From Anisus vortex (taxonomy: Eukaryota > Mollusca > Gastropoda > Planorbidae), in the NCBI GenBank assembly GCA_949126835.1, contig OX421495.1:25837329-25901328 (forward strand): 64,000 bases of DNA, given 5' to 3'. The notes under the pieces are model-generated. The model was not told the origin of the DNA, searched no databases, and worked only from the letters and a program-made list of their open reading frames with translations. Both the position numbers and the translations under genes were made by a program. Shown one piece after another: positions 39,641 through 54,600 of the stretch; the first letter of the stretch is position 1, and each line of letters starts with the position of its first letter.

Positions 39641-42600
39641 GTCCTCTACCTCTCCAACTTTGTCAATAATCTTGAGAAGAGTCTTCCCATAGTCACCACT
39701 GGTGTCACTCTCAACATCCTGTCTGAGAGGGTGTTCATACACTTTGCGATATCTTCCTTTTATAACTGGCAGGTCCAACTGTCCAAATATAAAACAAAAG
39801 TATTTTTATTTCTTCAACAATGTACCATTTGTTTTCATTTTTTTTAGTTATTGAAAACTTAATCTAAGACAAGATATTTTGGCATTATCAGCTATTCTTA
39901 ACAATCATTAAACTATGTTTTATTATGTTATGCCTAGATTTATTTAAAATATAATTATTTTAGTTATGTCATAACTTAAACCCGATGATTGCATATATTA
40001 TATAGTAGGGTTATTGAATGTGAGGACAAACAATGAATCAATAACTTTATAGGCAAGTATGAGTACCGGTATACAATAAAACAAGGATCATTACCTCAGA
40101 TCTTGAGACCAATATTCTAATTAATTGAGTGTCTTTTGTTCCTAACCCTTTGATAGCATCATTTAGTCTTTCAGTGAAATAATGACTCTGATTTACTAGA
40201 GAATTCACTTTCAAAAGAAAACAAAAAAATTATGTTATGAATCTAATAGTATAGATTAGGAGTAATAGAAAAATATATCTTGAGGATAATGCTTAGCCTC
40301 TTTAAATGATTACTATTAGATTAGTTATAATTGACAAAAGTTAGGCCTACCAAGTGCCAAATAGGCTTTCTCTATATCTCCAGAACTTGCTTTTTTAATG
40401 GATTCCGATAAATCTTCACCATACAGCTAGACAGATACAAATTACAAATGTAGATTAAAAATACATATTCTAAAAGATATACTATAGTTGTGGTTAATGT
40501 TGTTCCAGACATCAAATGTAAGTTAAATTCAACTTGAAAAACTTAGACTACCTTTTTATGTGCAGCTGCAGTTGCCATAATTTGTTCTGGACTGCTCTTA
40601 TTGAATATTTTCTTTAAATTATCCTCTGATGGTTTCTGAGAAGTGAAATTGTGTGAAGGTATTTGTATAATTTTGTTTTCAGGGCTTGTGTTTAATTGAT
40701 TTAGACTAATTCTAATAGGTTTACATGAAAATGCCCTTACAGTATTTTAAAACTATGAACTATTATTAGTTCTTCTTTTTAAACTAGTGTAATATATAAT
40801 ACTATACAATGATTTTGCACTGGATGAATATTTAAATATTTAAAAAAACTACTTCAAATAGTGTTTTTGCATCCTCATCTGCTCTCTTGTCATTGGGTTT
40901 ATCTCCCTTTTCCTTCTTGCTGGATAAAAGCTGAACTAGTAAATCTTCTAACTTCCCTTTAGTTTCTTTTTTTACTTCTGCTTCCAAATCTTTGTTGAAT
41001 ACTGGAATAAAATTATAATAAAGTTAGGAAACAAATTATGTATTTAGAAGAAATCATTAGTCACTGGTACAGGATTGGGAGATTAAAAAAGAAACATTTT
41101 ATTTCTTTAAGTTGCCATCTGACTTGATTCCCAGGAGGAAATTAAGGATAACACACTATACATCCTGTTGAATGAGACATTCTGACATTCAAATGGAGTG
41201 TATAGTGTAGTTAAGGTTCAAGTTCTGTGGCATTTCACTATCAAAATTCTAACAGAGAACAATGACAGAAATTCAAAAACCTCTTTGGTTGGCAATCAAT
41301 GAACTGTAGGAACATGCGGTCCTGTTTCTTTATCAATACAGTTAAAATAACATTATTTACAGGAGCTAATAAGATTATATTTATCTAAATGGTCTATGTG
41401 ATCTTACTTTACTTCAGTTTTGAACCTAGCTATATTTGGACAAAGCCCTAGAAGTTTTTTCTATGTTAGCAATTCTAAGCTATTAGCAAGCTACACTGGT
41501 TCACTAGATAGTATACCAGATTGTATAGGCTACAATTTAAAAGGCCGTGGCAACATCCATGATAGAAAACATTTAGCATTTCATATATAAATAATTTATC
41601 AGTCTCTTCAACTTCAATTATAGTTATATTGTAAACATCGACAAGCAACAATGTCATTTGACAGGTTGTGACTGTCCTATAAACAACATAATATAGGCCT
41701 ACATTCAAAATATTGTTCATAAACATTTGATAGCAAGTTTCTTTCTCTTGTCAATGTGTAAAGAAAGAAACTAGAAATTATATCCATTCATGTATAGGTA
41801 GATAACCTTATTGCCATACTAACATTTTTTGTACTCCTTTTTAACATCCTCTAATTCATGTCCAGATCTGGTACAAATAATATCAATTAGAGTGGCTTCA
41901 TCACAGCCTATTCCCTGCATGGCTTTGTTCAGGCAGTTGGCATCAAATTCAGCTGGACTCATCATCAGTGCCAAGATGGTTTCCTTTAAGTCTCCACTCA
42001 ATTCTGATTCTAAATCTTTCACTAAATCCTTAATGGAATAAAATAATGTGAAAAAAAATCAGTAAAAAATATATATATAATTGAATTGTTTAATTAAAGA
42101 ACCATTTTTTTAAAGTACCGGTAGCCTAAATTAACTATGAATCTTTGTGTACTAACTAAGAAAACATTGTGCAAAAGAAATAACTTTAGAGAGAACGACA
42201 CGACAGCTATTAAGAAAAAGGTGCAAATTAAATAAAAGCAAAGTTAGATGAAAGTTTTTCTTTATTTTTGTTGTTGTGATGATAAATTGATGTTTTTAGA
42301 TCATCATATACAGTCTGACGAAATCACAAAATGGTAGATCGAACAAATTAAAAGGAAAACTTAGGCAGGTAAACCCTTCCATAGAAGCAACATTTGGGAA
42401 CAGAAAATTGCTAAAAACATTAGTTGTGAACAATTCAAGATACTAATTAATTTTGTTTCACTAAAGTTTTAAAAAAAAATTCTGACATTAATATTTGTTT
42501 AGATACGAAATTAGATATTATAGTGCCCATTAAAACACAACAAACCTTTTTTGCATGTTATAGTAAAAAAAAAAAAGCAACAAAAAAATCAATTTATAAA

Positions 42601-45600
42601 AAGACTTAGAAACAAATTCCTTTATAAACTTGCCACTTGCCTGTACATACTTTAAAAAAAAAGACTTAAAATTTTAATACTATAGACTAATATTTTTCTT
42701 TCTATTTTATTACAACCACAAGTGTATGTATTTAGTATGCTACAAAATTGTTTCTGTATTTATATGAGTATGAGTGGTTGTCTAAAGTTGACTATCAATT
42801 TAAATCCACCACACTGTTAATTTTATCTATTGATAAAACACATGAAGAAATGCTTTAAAAAAAGTCTGTGTTTGAAAATAACTTACTTTAGAGTAAAGTT
42901 CATTATATCTTTTCTTAAGAGTTTGTCTTTGAGAGTTGGAGTTCCTGACAATGACCTCAATAATCACATCTTCTTTGGTTCCTAGTCCTTTCATGGCTTT
43001 GTACAATTTGACAGCATCCTCATCATTCTCATTGATTTTATCATCATCCTTCTTTTCTTCCTTTTTCTCTTCTTTCTTCTCTTCTTTTTTCTCCTCCTTC
43101 TTCTCTTCTTTCTTTTCTCCTTTAGCATGCTCTCCTCCAGATTTCTCATCTTTGTCTTTAGTCAATTCTTTCTTCTTCTCTGGTGGCTTCTCCTCACCAA
43201 CTTTATCAATGATCTTGACCAGAGTTTTCTTGTAGTCTCCGCTGGTGTCACTTTCAACATCAGACTTCAAAGAGTGACCATAAAGTTGCTGGTAGTGACC
43301 TTTAATAGCTGGCAGATCCGACTACAAGAGTAAAAAACATTTTCATAAGTAACAACATTTGTTAAGATCACAATTATTTTTCAGCACATTGTACACACTT
43401 ATTAAACCAAGCAAATTAAATTGCTTGCATTATTAGAAATTTTTTTTTCAAGGCTGTAAAATATGGTGAAGTTTCTTCAGGTTCACAAATTAAGAATCTG
43501 TAAACTTGTTCATAATTTACAGTAGCTAAAAAGTCTATAATATTCAAAAGGTTTGGCAAGACATTAGATTTTTTTAAAAGTGTTTATTAAAAATGCAAGT
43601 CCTAAGCAGGTCTACATTATTTACCTCTGAATGGGCTACAATAACGCTGGTCAGTAAAGTCTCTTTTGTTCCAAGCCCTTTCATTGAAGCATTTAGAGTT
43701 TCAGCAAAGAATTCTGATTTATTTTGAGGAGATTTTGCTGAAATAAAAATAAAACATACATTTATTTTTGTAATACCCAAATGTAATTAATTAATTTTTA
43801 ACTTTATATTGAATATTACTGAAACCAAAATAAATATATATATACAATTAATACATATATATAAAAGAGTAAAATATTAGTCATGTCATTTATTATCATA
43901 ATAATGAAAAGTAATTAGAACACATTGTACAAACCTATTGCAATGTATGCCCCCTCAGAATCCCCACAGCCAGCTTTCTTGATAGACACTGCTATGTTTT
44001 CGTCAAACATCTAATTGGAAGAATAAATGATTTTTTAATATGAAACAAAGAGTGAATTACTAAATCTGGTTATTACAAATACTATTTGAGTTGTATTTCT
44101 TTAAAACTTTATGGGGATATTTATTGCTATGATTTTATAAAAAAAATTATTATTATCTTACTAAAAAAACAACAACACCTAAATATATATTACATACTTT
44201 GATGTGATAAACTAATACCTTTTAACCTGTTAAAAAAAAGCATCTTCATAGTAATTAAAATACATCTTAAATTAATTTCAAAGCTTGCAGTGAGAGCTTC
44301 ATTCTCTAATAAAAAGGGAAATAGCCTCAGTGCATCATTCTCTGCATCCCCTTTCATGTTTCTTTTTAAATTCTACAGTCTACACAGCCAAGTGAGAAAA
44401 GTTTCTGTATCCACATCATTAGCGGTAAGGCATGCACAATCAAATGTTAGGCCCAAGACATCAACTTTTAGCAGTAGCCTATCTATTTATGTTTTAATCC
44501 CTGACACCTCTGACAGGCAGGGAAATCAGATAGGCATGCCCTCCAGTCCACGCTATTCTATGCCAGAACTTAAGATTAGTATATTTTATTCTGAGCCAGA
44601 ACTTAAGATTAGTATATTTTATTCTGAGCCAGAACTTAAGATTAGTATATTTTATTCTGAGCCAGAACTTAAGATTAGTATATTTTATTCTGAGCCAGAA
44701 CTTAAGATTAGTATATTTTATTCTGAGCCAGAACTTAAGATTAGTATATTTTATTCTGAGCCAGAACTTAAGATTAGTATATTTTATTCTGAGCCAGAAC
44801 TTAAGATTAGTATATTTTATTCTGAGCCAGAACTTAAGATTAGTATATTTTATTCTGAGCCAGAACTTAAGATTAGTATATTTTATTCTGAGCCAGAACT
44901 TAAGATTAGTATATTTTATTCTGAGCCAGAACTTAAGATTAGTATATTTTATTCTGAGCCAGAACTTAAGATTAGTATATTTTATTCTGAGCCAGAACTT
45001 AAGATTAGTAGATTTTAGTATGTGCCAGAACTTTAGTAGGCCTATACCATATTCTATTCTGGTGAGATGTTAACATAGATTAGTAGATTTTAGTATGTGC
45101 CAGAACTTTAGTATACCATATTCTATTCTAGTGAGATGTTAACATAGTCTACCTTTTCATAAATGTCTGCTGTAGTCCTAATCTGTGCAAAATTGCCTTT
45201 AAAGATCTCTTTGGCCAAGTCTGCTGATGGATTCTGTTAAAATTTCAAACATCTTTAGCTGCTTTCACTGAAGCAAGATTTACACCAAAGAACATTACTA
45301 GTTAAAGAAGTTGATAAAAACAAAATAAACAAAAAAATATGTGATCAAACCTCATGTAAAACTTTAGCATTCTGTTCAGCCAGTGATTGGTCAGATTTGG
45401 CTTCTTTGTCTTTGCTTCCATCTAGAATTTGAACCAATAGATCTTTGTAGTCTCCACTGGTCTCACTTTTTACTTCAGATTTTAAATCTTCTTTGTAGGC
45501 TGATTGATACACAATATTTTAAAACGTGAGCAAATTATGACTTTCATTTTAAAAAAATACTCAATTTTTGCAAAAACACAAAATGTACTATAAAACATTG

Positions 45601-48600
45601 TTTTCTCTAATTTTATCATCTTAAATTATTGATATTTATTTTAAAAGCCAGTTTCTTATACAATGTGGATTAATTTATTAGTGTCAACATGTCTGAATGT
45701 GTGCGAACTGTTCAGTAATTAAACTTCAGTTGATATTTTGTGAATGGCTAAATGAAAATAGAAAGGACTATTAGAGAGTATTTAAGGGGAGGAATTTAAC
45801 ATGTAGTGGACTTTTTAATGCATAGACCTTTGACCTTATGAGCTTCAGAATGTGATTGTACATGTGGACTCAAATAGTTGTAGACTAATGTTATAAAGAG
45901 GTTATTGTGTATGGATAGCTGATAGGCTTCTGTTTGCTGAGATAATAGTTTACTGAAACTTTCCAATGAATGCATTTCATCTTTTTAATATCTACATCTG
46001 GTTTTCTTATTAATTAAAGTTTTAATACGATTGCCAAAGAACTCGATTTATTTTTGTGTGCACCAGCCTATTAATGTTTAAGATTGAACTATAATATTTA
46101 AAATATAAATAAATTTATTTTTTCAATTTTATACATAAATGGACTTTCAGTTTTTTTTAAAAACGGAAAATCTTTATACCACAACTTTAAAACGGAAAAT
46201 TTTTTTCTTACCATTTTTGTAAGCTTTGCTAATGTCATTGAGTTCTGCTGTTGTCTTGGTACAGATGAAAGTATTCAGTACTGCTTCATCAGTCCCCACA
46301 CCTTTCATTGCCTTGTTTAAAACGTAGGAATCATACTCTACAGGTGGCATCATCAATCCCAGAATTACTTCTTTGAAGTCACCACTCAGTTCCGAGTCTA
46401 AGTCTTTTACTAAATCCTGAAGAATGGAGAAATGAAATGCTTTCATGTAAATATAGTCATAGAAATTATTTCATTAAATCCCAAAGAATTGAGAATTGAA
46501 ATAATCATAATTATAATCATAGTACAATATTTTTTCTTTAAGCTATTATCTACAATTGGATACTTTTTAACATTTGTGTTTTCTGTAATGATTGATAACT
46601 AAATTGTATACCTTTTTATAAAGCTCATTGTATCTTTTCTTAAGAGTTTGTCTTTGAGAGTTAGAGTTCCTGACAATGACCTCAATAATCACATCTTCTT
46701 TGGTTCCTAGTCCTTTCATGGCTTTGTACAATTTGACAGCATCTTCATCATTCTCATTGATTTTATCATCATCCTTCTTTTCTTCTTTCTTCTCTTCTTT
46801 CTTCACATCTTTCTTTTCTTCTTTCTTCTCTTCTTTTTTCTGTTCTTTCTTTTCTTCCTTCTTTGCTTCTGTTTTAGCATGAACAACTTGAGATTTTTCA
46901 GCTTGTACAGGTTGTGCCTCTGTACTTGTCTGTGCTGGTTTTTCTTTCTTTCCTTCCTTCTTCTTCTCTGGTGGCTTCTCCTCACCAACTTTATCAATGA
47001 TCTTGACCAAAGTTTTCTTGTAGTCTCCACTGGTGTCACTTTCAACATCTTTCTTCAAGGAATGACCATACAGTTGTTGGTAATGACCTTTGATAGCTGG
47101 CAGATCCAACTGGAAAGATACAACTTTTGGCATCAGCATATCGCTCTGATTTATTTAGAAACATTACAATGCAAATGGTGATAAAAATTTTTTTACATAC
47201 TCTTATTTTTATTTAACACATATTTGTCACACACTTGTTCACTTTTGTAGATTTTTAGCCATCCAGTTATTTTAATACCTCCACCATGTGACCCATCAAA
47301 TTATAACCAGCCTAAAAATAACTTATAACTGATATGAATTTCCATACAATTTTCAAAGGATTGTGCCTAAAATTGGGTTCAAATATTAAAAAAAAGTCAG
47401 TTTGGCTGGCAGAATAGAGTTATAGTTATATGGCTGGTATAGTTATATGGCTAGTATAGTTATATGGCTGGTATAGTTATATGGCTGATATAGTTATACG
47501 GCTGGTATAGTTATATGGCTGGTGTATTTATATGGCTAGTATAGTTATATAGCTGGTATAGTTATATGGCTGGTATAGTTATATGGCTGGTATAGTTATA
47601 TGGCTGGTATAGTTATATGGCTAGTATAGTTATATGGCTAGTATAGTTATACGGCTAGTATAGTTATATGGCTACTATAGTTATATGGCTGGTATAGTTA
47701 TATGGCTAGTATAGTTATATGGCTGGTATAGTTATATGGCTAGTATAGTTATATGGCTAGTATAGTTATATGGCTGGTATAGTTATATGGCTGGTATAGT
47801 TATATGGCTGGTATAGTTATATGGCTGGTATAGTTATATGGCTAGTATAGTTATATGGCTAGTATAGTTATATGGCTAGTATAGTTATATGGCTAGTATA
47901 GTTATATGGCTAGAATAGTTATATGGTTAGTCTAGTTTTATGTCTAGTATAGTTATATGGCTGGTATAGTTATATGGCTAGTATAGTTATATGGCTAGTA
48001 TAGTTATATGGCTGGTATAGTTATATGGCTAGTATGCTTACAACACAATAATCTGATTTAAGTTTAGAACATTCCTTTTTTGCCATTCAGTAGTTTTGCT
48101 GGGACCAATTCATGACCCGGCATTTGGGAAACACTCAAAGATTATAGCTTGCAATGTACAGCAGTGTATATTTGAATGTTGTGTACAATAAACATAAGTA
48201 ATTTAATTCCTCATGACATATGTTGCTATCATGGATTTATTCATGAAAAAAGAAATTGTTTCTTTGTTCTTTCTTTTTCAAAATCATGACTTAGCTAAAA
48301 ACTGCTTTAGCTTAGTTTTCAGTTCAATTTTGATGATAATTTATAGTTTTGCATGACTCACCTCTGATCTAGATATAATGATGCTGGTCAGTAAAGTGTC
48401 TTTTGTTCCAAGACCTTTCATTGAAGCATTTAGAGTTTCAGCAAAGAATTCTGATTTGTTTTGAGGAGATTTTACTGCAACCAAAAAAACAAAATTACTC
48501 CTGAATAATAACTGTTTCTCTGGTTTGTTATATTAAAAATATTTCAACATTATTAGAGCCAAACAAACACTAAAAAATTATGTGTAAAAAAAAAGAAATT

Positions 48601-51600
48601 TCATTTAACCCCTTAGTTACCATGCGTCATAGATGTCATGGGTTCCATATACTCATTACCCAAGCCATAACAATAGAGCCATAAAATTGAAAGAAATTGT
48701 AAACATATGCAAAGCCAGCAATTATTTTTTATTAAAAACCTGCGTCAGATAAAGGGTTAATAAATACAAAGATAACAATGTGCTTCGTTTCAAATTTTAA
48801 AGATTCAACCAACCTAGTGCAATATATGCTCCCTCAGCATCACCACAACCAGCCTTCTTTATGGACACTGATATATTCTCATCATACAACTGGAACAAAC
48901 ATGAAGATTTAACAAATAAATTGAAATAATATTGATAAAAAGAAGTCTCATTTTAAAACAATACCAACATTATGGAGCAATATTACTGACATCTATTTAA
49001 TCATTTTACTGAATTACCATTAACAAAATCCCTTGTTAAAATGTGTAAAAAAAATCAGGTCAATTAAAGAACATTTCCCAACTATTTTGTGTTTATTCCT
49101 CCAGATATGTAAAGCACATAAATACTGCATTAGTAAATATTTCTAAAACCATTTATTGATATTGGCAACAACAGCATCACCAGGATATACAATTCAAACA
49201 ATAATAATCATGACATAGAATACAACAACTATATCTACACATTTAAACAGTCTTATAGCTGTCTGACCGCAGCAATGTTTTATTCTTTGTTTAAGATTTC
49301 TTTTTCAAAAGATGTCAATTGTTCCTTTTTATTCCTAATTATTCCAAATTGTTCTTTTTAAAATGAAATCTTTATGAAATGCCATAAATTAATATTTTTG
49401 GTGCATACAAAGATAATTTTCTAAATTCTAAAATGAATATTAAAAAAATGAGAAATATGAAATGACTGACATCTTCATAAGCATCAGCTGTTGATTTGAT
49501 CTCCGCCAGGCTACCTTTAAAAATGTCTTTTACAACTTCTGCTGATGGTTTCTGTAAAAAAAAAAAAATAACGTTAAATATCAAAGAAAAAAGTGTACTC
49601 AATCAGACATTAATGCCTAGATGATAATAAAATAAGTAAGTAAATAAAGTACCCTTCGGACCAAACTGATCATAGGGCTGTTGAAGCAGCGTTCAACAGT
49701 TTCTGTGGCCACGGCATACTAGGGGATGTGGGGCCAGCACAATGCCCAGCCGCCTTTACTTTACCCCAACTAATGTCAGGTACCCATCAGAGCTGGATAG
49801 ACTCAGGGACACCCTCAAGTCCTGGTAAAAAATCCTAGCCTCTATCAGGAATTAAACTCAGGACCTTCATATCACCAGTCGAACACGATGCCGCTTGGCT
49901 ACCGTGCCCCATAATAAAATAAAGCAATATGTGAATATGTGTACTAAATATATAGCAACAACAATGAACCTCATGTAAAGTTTTGGCATTTGCTTCAGCC
50001 TTGGACTGGTCAGTTTTAGCTCCCTTGTCTTTCTTCCCACCTAGAATCGGGACTAATAAATCTTTATAATCACCGCTGGTTTCACTCTTTACTGCAGATT
50101 CCAGATCTTTCTTATAGGCTAGTTGAGAGAAATAAAAAAGAACAAGGATACAGACATAGATAAACATGTCATCCCCTCAGTATTATCTTGTTCAAGGTCA
50201 TTAGACAATAGTTTTCAGAAAAATGCATCTGAAGTTTTTAAAAGACTGAAAGATTGTAGTTACAACAAAGACAAACTGAAATATTGTTGAAAAAGCAGAG
50301 AAGATATTAATATGTAGATAAGTTAAAATGGAGATAGAAAATAATGTTTTTTTTTTCCATATAAAAATGGTTTTTGGAAAACATGAAAATTTGTAGTTAG
50401 AACTGAGTGGATAATATGTTAAAGCAGAAATATTATTAGATTATAATATTTAAATGTAAAAAATTTCAGAAAGCTCTTTGTTATAATTCAAATCTTAACA
50501 TTTACCATTTTTGTAAGCTTTACTAATGTCATTGAGCTCTGCTGTTGTCTTGGTACAGATGAAAGTATTCAGAACTGCTTCATCAGTCCCCACACCTTTC
50601 ATTGCCTTGTTCAAAATGTAGGCATCATACTCTACAGGTGGCATCATCAATCCCAGTATGACTTCTTTGAAGTCACCACTCAGTTCCGAGTCTAAGTCTT
50701 TCACTAAATCCTGAAAAATGGAGAATTAAAATATTTTAATGTAAATATAGTCATAGAATTTATTTATTCTTTAAGCTTTTGTATACGATTGGATACATTT
50801 TAACCTTATACCTTTTTATAGAGTTCATTGTATCTTTTCTTAAGAGTTTGTCTTTGAGAGTTAGAGTTCCTGACAATGACCTCAATAATCACATCTTCTT
50901 TGGTTCCTAGTCCTTTCATGGCTTTGTACAATTTGACAGCGTCCTCATCATTCTCATTGATTTTATCATCATCTTTCTTTTCTTCTTTCTTCTCTTCTTT
51001 CTTTTCATCTTTTTTCTCTTCCTTTTTAATCTCTTTCTTTTCATCTTTTTTCTCTTCCTTTTTAATCTCTTTCTTTTCTTCTTTTTTCTCTTCCTTTTTA
51101 ATCTCTTTCTTTTCTTCTTTCTTCTCTTCTTTCTTTACATCTTTCTTTTCTTCTTTTTTCTCTTCTTTCTTTACATCTTTCTTTTCTTCTTTTTTCTCTT
51201 CTTTCTTTTCTTCTTTTTTCACTTCTTTCTTTTCTTCTTTTGCCTTACTGTGCACTTCAGCTGCCTTAACAGCCACTGTTGCAGTTTTGGCTGGGCTCTG
51301 CTGAACTTTTGCCTTTTCAGGCTCTTTGGCTTTAGCAGGCGGTTTGACTTCACCAACTTTATCAATGATCTTGACCAAAGTTTTCTTGTAGTCTCCGCTG
51401 GTGTCACTTTCAACATCTTTCTTCAAGGAATGACCATACAGTTGCTGGTAGTGACCTTTGATGGCTGGGAGGTCAAACTAAAATATCAAAACAAATGTAC
51501 AATAAATGTATATATAGTAGGTTCAAGAAACAGAAAATAAACAGTAAAAATAAGATAATATGATTGCTAGAGTAGTCTATATCAAATGTTAAAAGCTTGC

Positions 51601-54600
51601 AACTGATTCAAGATATATATATACAAAGAACAACAAATTGTTTACTTCTGCTCTTGAGATCAAAATGCTCATCAGTTGTGTATCTTTGGTGCCCAATCCT
51701 TTCATTGCATTATTTAAACTTTCAGCATAGAAAATTGGTTTGTCTTGAGATTTTACTGAAACATAATTGTAAATATTTGTTGAAGACAGTATTATTGAAC
51801 TTTTCCACAAGTTGTAACGTTACAACCATAATAATTGAATATTATTTTATTAAAGATAATAATTCTTTGGTACATTTATTTTAAATCTGTTAAAACACAT
51901 TCCTAGTTTAAACATCTTTCTTTGTCAACAGTTCCAAGTAATTGAAAACTGTATAAATCAACAATCAATAAAGTCAAATGATCTTTTCAATAAAATCTTT
52001 TCTGATTTCATACTTGTATCAATTTTAATAAAGCTCTAATTTTCTCCTATATAATATATAATGCCATATAATGACACGCATACCATTAGCTTATCATTAG
52101 TGAAAGTAACCAATCTTTCAAAGACTATGCACCACTGGAGCTTATAGAGAATTGAATCCCCTTAAAGAATGTAATATTAGTATTATTATTATGAATACAA
52201 TAAAGCCAAAATTGCAAAATTGTTGAAAATCATAGATTATGTCCCCTTGTAGAATATCACAGGACAGGGGTCGGCAACCTAAAGCACGCATGCCAAACTT
52301 GGCATGCAGAGAAATTTTCAATGGCACGCGAGAGAACTATAAGAGGTGTTTTTTATTGATGAAAAAGACAACAACAACATTTTCCGGTTCTGAATGAGGA
52401 AAACTGATTGTTGAAGCCGATGTTTCTGAATGACATAACGACACATTTCAGTGAGTTGAACTTGCATTTACAAGGACCACTGGAATAAATTTGCATTGAA
52501 ACTGGACATATCTTGGCGTGAAATCAAGTTCAAAACATTTACATACCTATATTACATTCCTATATTAAAGCAAATATTAAGATGGATAGTTGGGCATTTT
52601 CAGAAATACTTCAAAGCCCTCAAAGCGGACTTTTAAAACAATTTTTTTTTCATACTACATCAAGCCAAATTGGTTTGATCTTACTACAAACTTCTTAGAT
52701 GTAGATTGTTTTTTTTAAGTGTAGGGATACTGGCGATTTTAAAATGCAGCAAGTTGAATTTTAAATATCTAAAAAAATGGGCGTCCAAATGTGCCCATTT
52801 GTGGAAAAGATCTGGAAGGAGGCTGCTTAGGAAAGTCATCTGCTATTCGCAACTGCTAGGCATTTGCTCTTTTACTTTCAGCTATTTAACTTACACATTT
52901 ACAACAACAGATTTTATCGCACATGAAAGCTGTTTTTAGCATATAAAGAGATCATCTACACTTAAACACCCAGGAGCGACTAAATATGTATCTTATATTA
53001 TACAATTAGCGAAGAGCATTCAAAACAAGGCGCTCATTAATAGATGCAGACTGATCACATTGAAAAGAGTTTTTGTGCTCATCTTCTTTAATTAAACATA
53101 AATATAAGTAATTCTAAAACAAATTTTATTTGTATTATTATTTTAATAAATAAAAGATACCTATTTAATAGCACTATATTATGTAATTTCTGTAATTATT
53201 AATGTTTAAGAGATAAACTTCTTAAATGGACAAACAATTAATGCAGGGGGGGTGTGTTAGATCCTCACCTTGACAACCAAATGATAATGTTTAGACAATA
53301 ATTACCATTAATGTGAAAGTTTATTAATAAAATATTGTGTTTGATATAAATGCAAATAAAAAGGATGATAATCACAAACAAATTAATTCAGTATTATATA
53401 TAAAACGCTTTAACGATTTTCTTAATAAATTTCCTTTGCTTTTGGTCTTTGTCTTGCTACGGATTTAAATTAATTTTCCTATAAAAAATAAATTTAAAAA
53501 GTATAATAGAGCAGGCCGTTGGCACGCTGAATGATTTAGAAAACCTAGTTTGACACACTATTAGTAAAAGGTTGCCGACCTTACCTTACGGATATGAACC
53601 CCAGTAAATTAACACAGGTTATGCACAATTGAAGCTTATTACAGATTATGTCCCCTTGTATAATATGATTGGATATCTATAATCCCAGTAGCTTAACACA
53701 GGTTGTGCATAACTGTTTGAAATCTTAGGATATGTACAATATTAAACTTGTCATATTTACATGTAGAATATATTGTATAGTTATAGTATTATAGTTCAGT
53801 AAATCTTGGCATAAGCTTAACTGAAGAGATTTCAGGTATCTTCATCATGAACAGTTATGTTGTTTGATGGTATCTATCTCAAATTTAAAAAAAAATTCAA
53901 ATGTACATGTCCAATAGCAATGAAACAAATCTAAGTCTCACAAAGTAACTTACACAGAGCTAAGTAAGCACCCTCTGCATCTTTAGCATTCGCTTTTTTG
54001 ATAGACACGGACATATCTTCATTGAACAGCTAAGAAAGAAAAATCAAGTTCATTCACCACCTTGTAAGTAAAAAATTTTAATATCAAACCAAAGACAACC
54101 AATAATTTTCATCTATTTATTTTAGCATTATTAGAATTATAAGGAAATAATTCAATTTAACTATGATTAGTTTGGCATCTGTTCTATTTTTAATACAGTA
54201 TTCCAATAGTCTTACAGTTTTGTGAGCAGACGCTGTGGCATTTATTTGCTCAAATGTTCCCTTGAAGATTTCTTTAGCAGTTGAGGCTGATGGTTGCTTT
54301 AAACAACAACAACAATTAGGTTGTGAAAATATCAAGATTAGATTTGTAAATTGCTTTTTAAGAATTCAACAAATCTTTTTATACTCAAGAAACAAAGCTA
54401 ATACTGATAAAATATTTCATGAAATTTTTGTGAACTTAATATTACTGCAGCTTATGTTATTAATGTTACAATTCATATAATGTTCTCAAAATAAAAAAAT
54501 GATACAAATCAATTCAATTAGGAAATTGAAAAATTACATCATGAATAGCCTTTGCGTCTGCTTCTGCTTTAGCTTGATCAAGCTTAGCTCCCTTATCTTT

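Larger units (their letters stand above)
46982..50965 (-). other. Annexin core 4
   Basis: Exons: 51477-50812, 50710-50506, 50118-49970, 49551-49471, 48889-48814, 48474-48362, then the start of 47109-46612. Loops: [27 protein letters not shown]. Its repeat-4 exon ([19 protein letters not shown]) matches core 5 closely. A reverse SINE lies in the intron between 49970 and 49551, and a 17-bp satellite in the intron after 48362. Confidence 0.9.

Noticed and set aside
41150..41225. Short inverted repeat (CACTATACA ... TGTATAGTG) in an annexin intron
   Set aside because: About nine bases with a long loop, no target duplication or other transposon features. Likely chance in AT-rich DNA.
44290..45018. 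A 242-codon plus-strand open frame with a repeated [11 protein letters not shown] motif
   Set aside because: It is translation of a 33-bp minisatellite inside an annexin intron. The period is a multiple of three, so the frame stays open without selection. There is no splice or homology support.
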